Positions 48,789-57,109 of a stretch of DNA of 64,000 nucleotides are shown piece after piece. The notes under the pieces were generated by a model. The model was not told where the DNA came from, did not search any database, and saw only the letters and a program-made list of their open reading frames with translations. Each line of letters begins with the position of its first letter. The stretch's first letter is position 1. The position numbers and the translations under genes are program-made. This stretch comes from Pseudothauera rhizosphaerae (GTDB taxonomy: Bacteria > Pseudomonadota > Gammaproteobacteria > Burkholderiales > Rhodocyclaceae), in assembly GCF_004801305.1 (NCBI RefSeq), contig NZ_SSOD01000022.1, positions 28,387-92,386 on the forward strand. The letters run 5' to 3'.

Positions 48789-50905
48789 GCAACACCATCC
48801 GCTTCCATCGTCTCGATACCGTCCAGCGCACCGACAGCGGGACCGGCCGGCGTGTCAGGACTGGTATCACCAGGCGCACCGCTGATGTAGTCCTGCTCGT
48901 TCATGAGCGGCTCGGCCGGCACTGGCAGATTCGGATCAATGCCGGTCGGATCAGGTCGGAATCCCTCGTTCTGCAGCACCACGTCTGCCACTGGGGCAAT
49001 GGACGGGTTGGCCGCGATGACCTGGGCGGTCTGAACCGCGGAATACTGGCTCTTCACGCCGGTCTCTTCTGCCGCCGCTTGCAGCTTCTTGATCTCCGCG
49101 TCCAGCTTCTCGATCTGCTTCGCCAGCAATTCAGGCGGCGTCTTCGAGTCCAGCGCTTGCTGCAGCCGTGCGATTTCCTGTTTCGCTGCAGTGAGCGCTG
49201 GGTCTTCGTTCTCCAGGTTGAAGAACCGCCCGCCAGAACGGTAGCCGAGCTTGCCGAACACTTCGCTGATGACTTCCTCGATATCCAGTCCGTAGCGCTC
49301 CAGCACGCCGTCGGCCAACATCTCGCGCAGCGCGTTCATGCCGCCGATGAACTTCTGCATTTGATCGACCGGGTTCGTAGCGCCAATGCCGACATTGACG
49401 TTGAGGAACATGTCCTGATCCAGCAGATCGAAGGCCATGGAGAATGCAGCCTCCCCATACTGCTCGACGATTTTTGCCCGTCGCGCCGAGAGCGCCAGGA
49501 TTGCCTCATCGGTCTCGTAGGCTTGTTCGAGCGCGAGCACCTGACGCAACACCGGTTCCACCCACGTCTCGACAAACGTCCGCAGTTGATAGCCGGATAC
49601 CTGGTTGGCCGAACTCGACAACAGGTTAAGCCCGCCAACCGTCTCGTTCAGGTTGCGGTTGCTCTGTACCGACGCCTGCGAGAAAGCGCCTGTCACGTCG
49701 TCGAAGTCCAGGTTCAACCGGTCCTGCTCTGCATAGGCCGAGCTGGTCACGTCGGTGAAGGCGACCTCCCTTACGTCCTTCTCCGGGTCATCCATCAGCG
49801 TGGCGCTGCCCGGCGTGTTGCGGGTGAGCGAACGCAGGTCGACTTGCTTGTTGCGCTTCACGAAGTAGCGCTTGTTCAGCACGAACCGTATGTTGTCGAT
49901 CCGCAGGTTCGCCAAGTCATTGATCTCGGCCTGCACGTCGCGCCCAAGGCGAACCGAACCGCCTGGATAATTCCGGTGTGTCTCGATCACCGAAACGCCG
50001 AGCACATAGTCTCTGCCGATGGGCGAAACGTCAGAAAGAGGAACCGGGTCGCTCAACAGATGCTGCGTGCCCAGCGTGTAGTACAGCCAGTCCTTACCGT
50101 CATGCTCGACGATATTCCGATGCACCCACACGATGGTGTATGCCGTCAGCGCGCTGGCGCTGTCCTTCGGGTCCTGTCGGTTTCCCTCCCGCACTAGTCT
50201 CGTGGAATCTCCGTAGGCGGTCGCTGCGGCCAGCAGCGTGCCATCATCCGCCCTCTTCCACGCCGCGGTACCGGTCTTACGGCAAGGACCGTCCATCCGC
50301 CGCCGCACGTTCTTCACGTACATCGGGATCATCTGGATCAGATAGGGCGATGTCTCTATCGGGCATGCCCAGTTTGCCCCTGGGTCGATGCGGAAGTTCT
50401 CGACAGGGATCAACTCAATGACCGGCCGATCAATCCCGCGATCAGGGTCATAGTCCCAGTACTGGCGCGACACCACCACACCAGCCACTTGAGCATCCTG
50501 ATAGGCGCCACATGCCGTCATGAACCACGGCACCGACTTGGTAAGCCTCCACTTCAGCAACTCCTGCGCCAGATCGGCCCCGGCACGCTGAATCGGGTTC
50601 GAGTCGTCGAACGGCATCACAGTCACAACATCATCCGTACTGAAGAATGCCTCGGCTGCCACCGCCTCGTTGCGTCTTACCGAGGACCGCGTCTTCGGCC
50701 GGAACAGTTTCGAGCGCCCGGCATACGACTCAGCGTTGTACTTCGATCCAGCCGGATGCCGCCCTTGGAACTGCCTGATGTCCTGCTCGATGTCTCGCCG
50801 CACGCTGGCGTCGAACCACGACGTGCTCGTGCCGAACGCATCGCGGGCAAGACCAAGCCAATCAGGCGCGCCGCCCTGCTCGACATCCGGCGGTGCTTCG
50901 CGCAT
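48785..50905 (-). CDS. Portal protein (podovirus type)
   Basis: 706 aa. Opens with a region rich in FRPKTRSSVRRNEAVAAEAFFS typical of P22/N4-type portals; C-terminal helix and coiled coil (QEIARLQQALDSKTPPELLAK) then IAPVADVVLQNEGF, also typical. Forms the dodecamer at the DNA-entry vertex. Located between terminase and scaffold genes. Confidence 0.85.
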   Translation of the reverse strand: MREAPPDVEQGGAPDWLGLARDAFGTSTSWFDASVRRDIEQDIRQFQGRHPAGSKYNAESYAGRSKLFRPKTRSSVRRNEAVAAEAFFSTDDVVTVMPFDDSNPIQRAGADLAQELLKWRLTKSVPWFMTACGAYQDAQVAGVVVSRQYWDYDPDRGIDRPVIELIPVENFRIDPGANWACPIETSPYLIQMIPMYVKNVRRRMDGPCRKTGTAAWKRADDGTLLAAATAYGDSTRLVREGNRQDPKDSASALTAYTIVWVHRNIVEHDGKDWLYYTLGTQHLLSDPVPLSDVSPIGRDYVLGVSVIETHRNYPGGSVRLGRDVQAEINDLANLRIDNIRFVLNKRYFVKRNKQVDLRSLTRNTPGSATLMDDPEKDVREVAFTDVTSSAYAEQDRLNLDFDDVTGAFSQASVQSNRNLNETVGGLNLLSSSANQVSGYQLRTFVETWVEPVLRQVLALEQAYETDEAILALSARRAKIVEQYGEAAFSMAFDLLDQDMFLNVNVGIGATNPVDQMQKFIGGMNALREMLADGVLERYGLDIEEVISEVFGKLGYRSGGRFFNLENEDPALTAAKQEIARLQQALDSKTPPELLAKQIEKLDAEIKKLQAAAEETGVKSQYSAVQTAQVIAANPSIAPVADVVLQNEGFRPDPTGIDPNLPVPAEPLMNEQDYISGAPGDTSPDTPAGPAVGALDGIETMEADGVA

Positions 50906-51270
50906 CAGTCGCGCTCCACGGCGATACGGCCGGCGAAGTCCGTCGGCAGTGTCATGATCTGGCTGTGCGCACGATCCAGGCTGGCACGCATGACGCGGTA
51001 GCGCTCCAGGATTTCACCACCAGCCATCAGCACCCGTTTGTCCCATTCGCTCGCCGAATAGATGCGCGGCAGATGCAGGGTGTAGCCCATGTTCCCGGAC
51101 AGCATCAGGTTGCGGATCGTGGCGACGCCCTTGCTGCCGTCGCACGTCACAGCCCACAGGTGGCCTGGATAGTGCCTGTGCAGGGTGTCGGCCATGTGCT
51201 TGGCGGTCACCAGGTCGTTCGCATCCAGTTGCGGCGCGTCCGTGGCGATCTGTTGCATGCTGACGCTCAT
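50905..51270 (-). CDS. Phage protein between terminase and portal, unknown
   Basis: 121 aa with mixed alpha/beta pattern (VTAKHMADTLHRHYPGHLWAV, GEILERYRVMRASLDRAH). Overlaps the portal start by one base and the upstream 57-codon gene by 4. Common in this position in podovirus-like phages, without a function. Confidence 0.65.
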   Translation of the reverse strand: MSVSMQQIATDAPQLDANDLVTAKHMADTLHRHYPGHLWAVTCDGSKGVATIRNLMLSGNMGYTLHLPRIYSASEWDKRVLMAGGEILERYRVMRASLDRAHSQIMTLPTDFAGRIAVERD

Positions 51271-51440
51271 ACCCCATCCTCGAAAGTCTCTGGCTCGGTT
51301 TCCTCGCGTACCAGTCCGGCCCGCCGCGCATCGCCAATCGCGACGTACTCGGCCGGCGTGTAGTACTGGCGGATCGATACCGGCAATTCGTTGTACTCGC
51401 GCGTGCCGTGCGCCATCGCGTCACACAGTTCAGGACGCAT
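51267..51440 (-). CDS. Small phage protein
   Basis: 57 aa: MRPELCDAMAHGTREYNELP, then YYTPAEYVAIGDARRAGLV. ATGA overlap with the 121-aa gene. Ends in ETFEDGV, close to the terminase ending (ETFADGV), perhaps by duplication. Confidence 0.55.
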   Translation of the reverse strand: MRPELCDAMAHGTREYNELPVSIRQYYTPAEYVAIGDARRAGLVREETEPETFEDGV

Positions 51441-51621
51441 CGCTGTACGGCCCCTTGCCGTCGTCGAACCTGCGACCATTGCTGAACACGTAGCCCGGTT
51501 CCTTCTCCGGCAGCAGCGTTTCCGCCTGGGCTGCTCCGACCTCTTGCGACCACAGGCGGTTGCTAACACGCACTTTGGTGCGCGGGTCTTGTTGCTGGTT
51601 CTGGTTGTCCGCCATCGTCAC
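51430..51621 (-). CDS. Small phage protein
   Basis: 63 aa, polar: ADNQNQQQDPRTKVRVSNRLW start. Overlaps terL by ATGA and the next gene by 11 bp. Unknown. Confidence 0.55.
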   Translation of the reverse strand: MTMADNQNQQQDPRTKVRVSNRLWSQEVGAAQAETLLPEKEPGYVFSNGRRFDDGKGPYSDAS

Positions 51622-53234
51622 ACCCCATCCGCAAACGTTTCCGGCATCAGCGCGCGCTCATCCACGATCACCGGCGGCTGCGGGTCCATGTCCTCGATCC
51701 GAGAGCAGGCATCCAAGAAGTCATCGTGTGCCGAGAACGGATAGACCAAGTACTCGTCGAGCAGCGTCTTGCTCAGGCTGTAGATGTTCCCGTTCTCGTC
51801 ACGCCGCCTCGTTGGTTCGTAGATACGGAATGCCTGTCCGGCCTCGCGCACCTTGCGTTGTCCTGCGGTCTCCGCCTTTACCACGGCCGGCAGGATGAAC
51901 TGTCCGGCCCGGAAATACGGCTCCAACCGCTGGATGCGGTCGTACTTCGATTCATTTCCTTCACGCGTCCAGTTCAGCTCTTCGATCTCGAACGAATCGC
52001 GATCGCGTCGCATCTGCTCGTCGAAGTACTCCAGATCTGAGAGAGCGCCGTACCGCTCGTATCCGACTTCCACGCGCTGCACGCCTGGCATCGCCATCCA
52101 GACTTTCCGCAGTCCGCGCAATGCCTGCCAGCGCTCGGATAGGCTCATTCGGTGGTGGTAGCCATCAAGTAGCCAGCGGTTCTTCGCGGCGTCGATCCCG
52201 ATAACCGCGATTGCCGTTCGGTCGCTGTCCTTCTTTTTCGAGCTGGCCGGGTCGCACAGGATGTACACGTTGAGCGTCGCCGGCCGCATGTCCAGGAAGC
52301 GAAGCCATTCCTTCCTGAACATCGCCTGCTGGCCGGCTGCCGGGTTCTGCAGCATCTGCGCCGCCAGGATCGCAGACGGCTGGGTCTTCACCTTCTCCGC
52401 CCAGGCCTCGCGCGACAGGAAAACCGGGTTTCCGTCGATCTTTCCGTTGTCAGTCGCCGGGTGAATCCTTGGCTTCAGGATGCTGCGGTCCAGAATGTAC
52501 TGGTACGTATCAGCGAACGAGTAGCGCGTTCCGATGTGCCACTTGCGCAGCCTGCCGTCCGCCCCACGGGCGCCAAGGTTGTCCGACAAGCCCCAAGCGT
52601 CCGTCGTTTTCTTCACCTGCTCCGGCGTGGTTACGGATTCCCGCGTCACCACGTCGTCGTAGACCATCAACAGAAAGTGCCGGCCGGTCGGCTGACCATC
52701 CACGAGACCGTGCGCCTCGATGGTCGCCTCCTTCGGGTTCCCTTTCCGCTTGACGATCAGCCCGCCATCCAGCGACCACCGCGGAGATTCCGATGCAGGG
52801 TCTGCATAGAACACCTCCGGGTATGTCGACTTCAGGTCGTCATTCGACTCAAACTCGCGCTTGAGCTGACCCAGGAATGTCCTCGACACCCCTTTGGTGT
52901 GCGAGAAAATCCCGACTGTAATCTCAGGGTCTCGCACGACCTCCTGCACGATGCCGGCGAACGTGATGATCGTGCTCTTGTAGTGCTCCCGCGCCCACAG
53001 GTCCAAGCAGCCGTCAGGCTCGGCCTCGACCTCTCGGCAGCGCTCGTACAGCCACGGCTTGAACGCATCTGGTCGATGCAGCGCCGAGACGAGCAGGAAG
53101 AACCTATCCGCCCGGCCCAATTCAGCCCGCCCGTACTTCGCCTCGAACCACTCCCACGCATCAATTACCGCACTGCCGTTCTTCCCCCATGCGCAGCGCT
53201 GCAGGGCGACGTAGTCGGCAGGATCAACCGCCAT
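51618..53234 (-). CDS. Terminase large subunit
   Basis: 538 aa packaging motor. ATPase: a degenerate Walker A region WAREHYKSTIIT (about residue 85) and Walker B HFLLMVYDDVVT; nuclease acidic residues in ILCDPASSKKKDSDRTAI, then GYERYG and SAHDDFLDA. Overlaps terS by 11 bp. Belongs to the terminases where Walker A reads RxxxKST. Confidence 0.88.
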   Translation of the reverse strand: MAVDPADYVALQRCAWGKNGSAVIDAWEWFEAKYGRAELGRADRFFLLVSALHRPDAFKPWLYERCREVEAEPDGCLDLWAREHYKSTIITFAGIVQEVVRDPEITVGIFSHTKGVSRTFLGQLKREFESNDDLKSTYPEVFYADPASESPRWSLDGGLIVKRKGNPKEATIEAHGLVDGQPTGRHFLLMVYDDVVTRESVTTPEQVKKTTDAWGLSDNLGARGADGRLRKWHIGTRYSFADTYQYILDRSILKPRIHPATDNGKIDGNPVFLSREAWAEKVKTQPSAILAAQMLQNPAAGQQAMFRKEWLRFLDMRPATLNVYILCDPASSKKKDSDRTAIAVIGIDAAKNRWLLDGYHHRMSLSERWQALRGLRKVWMAMPGVQRVEVGYERYGALSDLEYFDEQMRRDRDSFEIEELNWTREGNESKYDRIQRLEPYFRAGQFILPAVVKAETAGQRKVREAGQAFRIYEPTRRRDENGNIYSLSKTLLDEYLVYPFSAHDDFLDACSRIEDMDPQPPVIVDERALMPETFADGV

Positions 53235-53715
53235 CGTCCTTGAGGGCGGCCCGCAGTGCGGCGTAGTCGGTGCGCGAGACTTCGACCTGCACCGGCCCGC
53301 CGTCCTTACCGGTGACCTCGTGCTCCTGCTTGTCGCGCCACTTCTTCGGTTGCCGGTTCTTCAGCCAGAAGATGCAGGCCGTCGTGTCCGGCGGGTAATG
53401 CTTGATCGTCGGGGTGATGACGATTTTTCCAGCCACTACGCGGATATCGTCTTCCGGATGCGAGTAGCCAATGGCGCGCTGCGCGAGCGCCACTTCAACG
53501 CGCTCCGTGTCGAACCGGTCCTTGCCACGCTTTAGGGCCTCCAGAAACTCAGGATGAACCGCCTTCCACGTATTGAGGGTCTGTATCGACACCTCGAAGA
53601 ACTTCGCAAGCTGATCGTCCGTGAAGCCCTCCGCGCACAGCTTCTCCGCTTGGGTCGGCATCACGTCCTTGTTGTACTTGCTCGGACGGCCGCCACGGCT
53701 TTTTCGCTCGGCCAT
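53224..53715 (-). CDS. Terminase small subunit
   Basis: 163 aa. N-terminal helix-turn-helix (LCAEGFTDDQLAKFFEVSIQTL) followed by HPEFLEALKRGKDR and TACIFWLKNRQPKKWRDK, the standard TerS pattern. First gene of the late operon. Confidence 0.85.
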   Translation of the reverse strand: MAERKSRGGRPSKYNKDVMPTQAEKLCAEGFTDDQLAKFFEVSIQTLNTWKAVHPEFLEALKRGKDRFDTERVEVALAQRAIGYSHPEDDIRVVAGKIVITPTIKHYPPDTTACIFWLKNRQPKKWRDKQEHEVTGKDGGPVQVEVSRTDYAALRAALKDDGG

Positions 53716-53737
53716 TGTCCAGCCCTCTTCGGAAACG

Positions 53738-53768
53738 AAAAAGCCCGCTCAGCTTTCGCCTGCGGGCT
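53738..53768 (-). terminator. Intrinsic terminator right after the late promoter (tR'-like)
   Basis: AGCCCGC (53742-53748) pairs with GCGGGCT (53762-53768); minus-strand T run 53742-53738. It lies between the late promoter and terS, so transcripts would stop after ~40-45 nt unless antiterminated. Confidence 0.75.
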
Positions 53769-53789
53769 CTTGACGCATCATCGGTACGG

Positions 53790-53818
53790 TATAAAAAAAT
53801 ACTACTCTAAGGGGTCAA
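53790..53818 (-). promoter_or_regulatory. Candidate late promoter
   Basis: Minus strand TTGACC (53813-53818), 17-bp spacer, TTTATA (53790-53795). It points at terS, with the terminator ~20 bp beyond the -10. The layout resembles lambda pR'/tR'. Confidence 0.6.
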
Positions 53819-53959
53819 AAATTTCAACCCCTTTCTTCGACGCCCATCGGCAGCACCAAATTGGCCATCTTGGTCGTTGTCGCGGAGATCATCGTCCGCG
53901 ACTCAAAGCCGGCACGGCGACGGCCGGGGAGTTGATCATCTGCAGCTGGTGAAAAGTTG

Positions 53960-53988
53960 TTGACTGCACGATATATCGTGTGTATCAT
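53960..53988 (+). promoter_or_regulatory. Promoter with perfect 14-bp palindrome in the spacer
   Basis: TTGACT (53960-53965), 17-bp spacer, TATCAT (53983-53988). The spacer holds CACGATATATCGTG (53967-53980), a perfect palindrome and probable operator. It drives the small plus-strand genes at 54.05-54.8 kb. The stretch 53,830-53,958 shows nothing else. Confidence 0.65.
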
Positions 53989-54048
53989 GTAGTCACGGTG
54001 GCGATGACGCTACCGACCGCGCCTCCCGGTAGCGGGGCGGAGAAAAAA

Positions 54049-54243
54049 ATGAAAGCCAAGCTCATCAGGTCCATCCGGGAGATGCTTGAGTTCCGCCTGA
54101 CCAAGGCCCCTGACGCCGAGACCCGCGCAAAGGGTGAAGCGATGGTGGCGGAATATCTCGCCAAGGCAGAAGCTCAGCCGGAATCGTTCTTCGATGGCGA
54201 AGACTCGCGGTCGATCGTGCTTAAGCTGAACAATCTGAAGTAA
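54049..54243 (+). CDS. Small phage protein, unknown
   Basis: 64 aa, starts MKAKLIRSIREMLEFRL, helical and charged; ggcggag ribosome site. First gene of the plus-strand operon. Ends LKLNNLK. Confidence 0.55.
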   Translation: MKAKLIRSIREMLEFRLTKAPDAETRAKGEAMVAEYLAKAEAQPESFFDGEDSRSIVLKLNNLK

Positions 54244-54258
54244 GCCGGGAGTAAGAAA

Positions 54259-54561
54259 ATGGGCAAGTTCGTCAAGTTCTTGGGCCGCTGCGCGCTGAAC
54301 GGTAAGCAGATTGCGGTGTATGAAAACGGGGGCGGCTCCTTCCGGCTGTCCGCGGAAACTGTCGGCGGCAAACCGGTGTTCTACAGCTATCGGGACGAAC
54401 GCGGCAGGTCACACACTGTCGCAGTGCGTGACATGGAGCTCTCCGCGGACGAGTTCGATTCGTTCGAAGACCGCGTCAGCGCTGGCGTTGTCGGCCGTTC
54501 GGATGCCCGCATCGTGCAGCGCGGGCTGATCGAAATGGGTTATCCGGAGTCGATGGAGTAA
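54259..54561 (+). CDS. Small phage protein, unknown
   Basis: 100 aa, beta-rich first half (KQIAVYENGGGSFRLSAETV) and a helical end. Ribosome site ggag 7 bp before ATG. Unknown. Confidence 0.55.
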   Translation: MGKFVKFLGRCALNGKQIAVYENGGGSFRLSAETVGGKPVFYSYRDERGRSHTVAVRDMELSADEFDSFEDRVSAGVVGRSDARIVQRGLIEMGYPESME

Positions 54562-54566
54562 CGACC

Positions 54567-54809
54567 ATGATCATTTCGGAGGTAGGAAAAGTGAACGTTT
54601 CCGCGCTGAAGGTGCATGAAGGGGGGATGCTGGAGCATTCCCAGGTCGGCGCTGTCGGTGCCCGTACATGGGCAGACGGGATCGGCCGTATCCTCACCGA
54701 CTCCGGTCGTACCGAAACCGTAATGGGGTGGGGCTACATGGACGGAGATCTCCGTGTCCTCGTCGATGAGATGGGCCGCGACGCCTATTTGATCCATGCT
54801 GGGACCTGA
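54567..54809 (+). CDS. Small phage protein, unknown
   Basis: 80 aa; MIISEVGKVNVSALKVHEGG and VLVDEMGRDAYLIHAGT. Starts 5 bp after the previous stop. Unknown. Confidence 0.5.
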   Translation: MIISEVGKVNVSALKVHEGGMLEHSQVGAVGARTWADGIGRILTDSGRTETVMGWGYMDGDLRVLVDEMGRDAYLIHAGT

Positions 54810-54842
54810 AATGAAACACACCATGCCTGCACCGTGCGCAAG

Positions 54843-54880
54843 CCCCTCTCCCCTCGCGGGAGAGGGGTTGGGGAGAGGGG
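54843..54880. repeat. REP-like palindromic element
   Basis: CCCCTCTCCC and GGGAGAGGGG are perfect inverted arms with a CTCGC loop, followed by TTGGGGAGAGGGG. Matches the common proteobacterial REP pattern; only one copy in this window. May also end the upstream operon. Confidence 0.55.
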
Positions 54881-54920
54881 GCTGGGACGGGCGCCGTGCG
54901 CGGCGAGGCGGCGAGCCGTC

Positions 54921-55130
54921 ATGACTCCCGATGCGTTCGCGGCTCTCTGCGCCCTACATCGGACCCGCAGCCCTGCGGCTCAGGAGGCCGCGCGCCTGGT
55001 CATGGTCGAGGGCCTCAGCCAGACCAAGGCCGCGGCGCGGGTTGGTGTCTCGTCGGGGTCGGTGAGCAATGCCGTGGCCACCCTGCGCGCTCGCCTGGCG
55101 CTCGCACGACGTGCGGCCGGGGTGGAGTAG
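54921..55130 (+). CDS. TrfB/KorA-like helix-turn-helix regulator
   Basis: 69 aa. FAALCALHRTRSPAAQEAARL followed by the helix-turn-helix VEGLSQTKAAARVGVSSGSVSNAV is the TrfB/KorA pattern. Probably represses a nearby promoter; the palindrome at 53967 or the direct repeats at 55191 are candidate sites. Confidence 0.75.
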   Translation: MTPDAFAALCALHRTRSPAAQEAARLVMVEGLSQTKAAARVGVSSGSVSNAVATLRARLALARRAAGVE

Positions 55131-55190
55131 CCTCGGCCTCCTCGGACCACATCCGCAATTAGATTTCAGCCCGCGCAATCGCGGCAGGCG

Positions 55191-55224
55191 GCATTTATCG
55201 CACTCATCATGCCGCATTTATCGC
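55191..55224. repeat. Two direct copies of GCATTTATCGC
   Basis: Exact 11-bp copies at 55191-55201 and 55214-55224, 23 bp apart (about two helical turns), in the non-coding gap before the regulator-type gene at 55290. Candidate operator pair. Confidence 0.5.
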
Positions 55225-55289
55225 GGCGCGCTTCAAGGATAAACCCCATGTGGACCGTCGGGGTGGCGCCCAATGAACGCGTTACGCTG

Positions 55290-55823
55290 TCAAACGCAAT
55301 TTGATGTCACCAACCCCGCCTCGACGAGCGCATCATCGGCCGCATTTTCTGCTGCGCTCTCGACGGCTTTCAGCCGATCTCGACACCTCTGCCATCGCCT
55401 GGTCATCGTCGCAGCGTCCATGCGAAACTCATCGCACAGCGTCGCCAAATTATAATCCGCGCGTCCGAAGTACCGGCAGATCAGTTTGAGCGCCATCCGC
55501 GTGTAATGCGTGCCAGTTCCAAACGATGCAATGACGGGCTTCAGCAGTGCGTTAGCTGATTCTGCGAACTCGCGGTCGCTGAGCGTGTAGCGACAGATCA
55601 GCGCATGGCGGTAGTCGTGCGGCAGCGACTGCACGACGCGCTTGACGTTGCCGGCCTCAGCGGCGCCGTCCAAGCCGTGCAGTCCTCGCCCTGATCCAAC
55701 CGGTCTGCCGCGCATCATCCTGCCCATGATCGTCATGGGGTACTGCTGTGCGTTGTAGGCATAGGCGAAGCGCAGGGCTTCGTGACCGCTGCGGAAGATC
55801 GCCGCCTCTGTGGTAGCTGTCAT
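55290..55823 (-). CDS. Putative late regulator (Q-like position, sigma-like HTH)
   Basis: 177 aa. The C-terminal half (LKLICRYFGRADYNLATLCDEF, MDAATMTRRWQRCRDRLKAVE) looks like a sigma-70 region 4-type helix-turn-helix. Its position after rusA and before the late promoter is where lambdoid phages carry the Q antiterminator. Family not recognised. ATGA overlap with rusA. Confidence 0.55.
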   Translation of the reverse strand: MTATTEAAIFRSGHEALRFAYAYNAQQYPMTIMGRMMRGRPVGSGRGLHGLDGAAEAGNVKRVVQSLPHDYRHALICRYTLSDREFAESANALLKPVIASFGTGTHYTRMALKLICRYFGRADYNLATLCDEFRMDAATMTRRWQRCRDRLKAVESAAENAADDALVEAGLVTSNCV

Positions 55824-56263
55824 GCACGAACCTCCATGATCTCGATCACCGCCCCCGGCGAGTCGAGCGCATCGACATCCTCTCCGGGGTAGGCTTTCCA
55901 CAACTTCGTGTAGCCGATTACCCGGGCGTCGTCGGTCCAGATACCTGCGTCGGTCAGCGCGTCCTCAGTTGAGCGTGCCAGTTTCGACAGGTCCGGCGTG
56001 CGCATCGGGTACGTACGGCGGCGCTTCGGTGCGCTGACAGGCTTCGACAAGGTGAAGGTCATTCTCACCACGACCGGCCCGTCGATCGGCGCCGCGCCGG
56101 TGCGTGCCCGCCAGTCCTCGGCGGCTGACTTCACGTCCTGGCGCCACGGTCGCACCTTCTTCGACGACTCGGTGAGGATCGCGCGGCCGGCCTTGCTCAT
56201 TCCCTTGAAGCTCTTCGAGCCCTGCGGAGCCGGCGTGCCGCGCACCACGATTCGGATCGTCAT
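55820..56263 (-). CDS. rusA: RusA-type Holliday junction endodeoxyribonuclease
   Basis: 147 aa. VRGTPAPQGSKSFKGM at the N terminus, then TPDLSKLARSTEDALTDAGIWTDDARV with the catalytic Asp residues, and a C-terminal IEIMEV. Resolves recombination intermediates during replication. ATGA overlaps on both sides. Confidence 0.88.
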   Translation of the reverse strand: MTIRIVVRGTPAPQGSKSFKGMSKAGRAILTESSKKVRPWRQDVKSAAEDWRARTGAAPIDGPVVVRMTFTLSKPVSAPKRRRTYPMRTPDLSKLARSTEDALTDAGIWTDDARVIGYTKLWKAYPGEDVDALDSPGAVIEIMEVRA

Positions 56264-56484
56264 CGCCAATCCCCCGGCTCTCCCCGGTTCCCGCGCACCC
56301 ACTGATCGCTCGCTGCCGCCGCCAACGCCGGGTAGTGCGAGCCGCGCTTGAGCGCTTCCAGCGCCTGCCGGTTGCGCTGAGCCCGGTATCGCAGCAGGGA
56401 TCGCACCGCGCAGCGGAACATGTGCTCTCTCGTCCATTTCGGCCCCCTCTCGATGTCAGGCAACAGCACGGGTGTCGGTTTCAT
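56260..56484 (-). CDS. Small phage protein, unknown
   Basis: 74 aa, basic: RALLRY-type stretch RSLLRYRAQRNRQALEALKRG and WVRGNRGEPGDW. Lies between the P-like gene and rusA in the nin-like region. Unknown. Confidence 0.55.
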   Translation of the reverse strand: MKPTPVLLPDIERGPKWTREHMFRCAVRSLLRYRAQRNRQALEALKRGSHYPALAAAASDQWVRGNRGEPGDWR

Positions 56485-57109
56485 GCCCCGCTGCCTCCAA
56501 TGCGGCCAGTGCCCGCGGTGCACGGATCACGCCGGCTCCGACGTGCTGGGCCAGGATCGCGACGAAACGCGGCTCGCCGGCCTCGGCCAGTTCGATTATC
56601 CAGCGCTCCCACACGCTGCCGCGCGGGCTTGCCGGCGGGGTCTCCGCCCACGCGGTACTGCCGACTGGGCGGCTGGCTACCCGGTCCGCGGCGCGGCGCA
56701 ATTCCTTGGCGCGTTCCAGAGCGACATCACGCGAAACTTTCGGCGCAGGCAGCGCAGGCACCTCGGGGCGTGGGGCCTGCTGGCACAGCCCTCGGAACAT
56801 GGGCAGCGTCGGCGGCAGTTCGCGCGCCTTGCACTGCTCCATCGCCCATGCGATCTGAGCACCACAGAACGGCGCGAGGTCATCAGCCCATACGTCCTTG
56901 ACCTCTGCCAGGTCGGTGCCGACCCACATCTCGGCGAACAGCCGGCCGTACATCGCCGACATCCGCGCGAAAATCCGCTCAACCCACAACACGCGCTTCT
57001 CCTTGGAGAGTTCTCGCAGCGGCATCGTCGTCGTCGCGCTTGCACCCGGTGAGTTCGGCAATGGTGTCGGCGCGCTGCTCGGCAGCGCTACGTCGTTGAG
57101 GCTTCCCAT
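56456..57109 (-). CDS. Replication protein P-like helicase loader
   Basis: 217 aa. WVERIFARMSAMYGRLFAEMW and the block LPPTLPMFRGLCQQA match lambda-P-type loaders in phages. Start 57109 has gagg upstream, but makes a 131-bp overlap with the O-like gene; ATG 57025 is an alternative. Confidence 0.7.
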   Translation of the reverse strand: MGSLNDVALPSSAPTPLPNSPGASATTTMPLRELSKEKRVLWVERIFARMSAMYGRLFAEMWVGTDLAEVKDVWADDLAPFCGAQIAWAMEQCKARELPPTLPMFRGLCQQAPRPEVPALPAPKVSRDVALERAKELRRAADRVASRPVGSTAWAETPPASPRGSVWERWIIELAEAGEPRFVAILAQHVGAGVIRAPRALAALEAAGHETDTRAVA

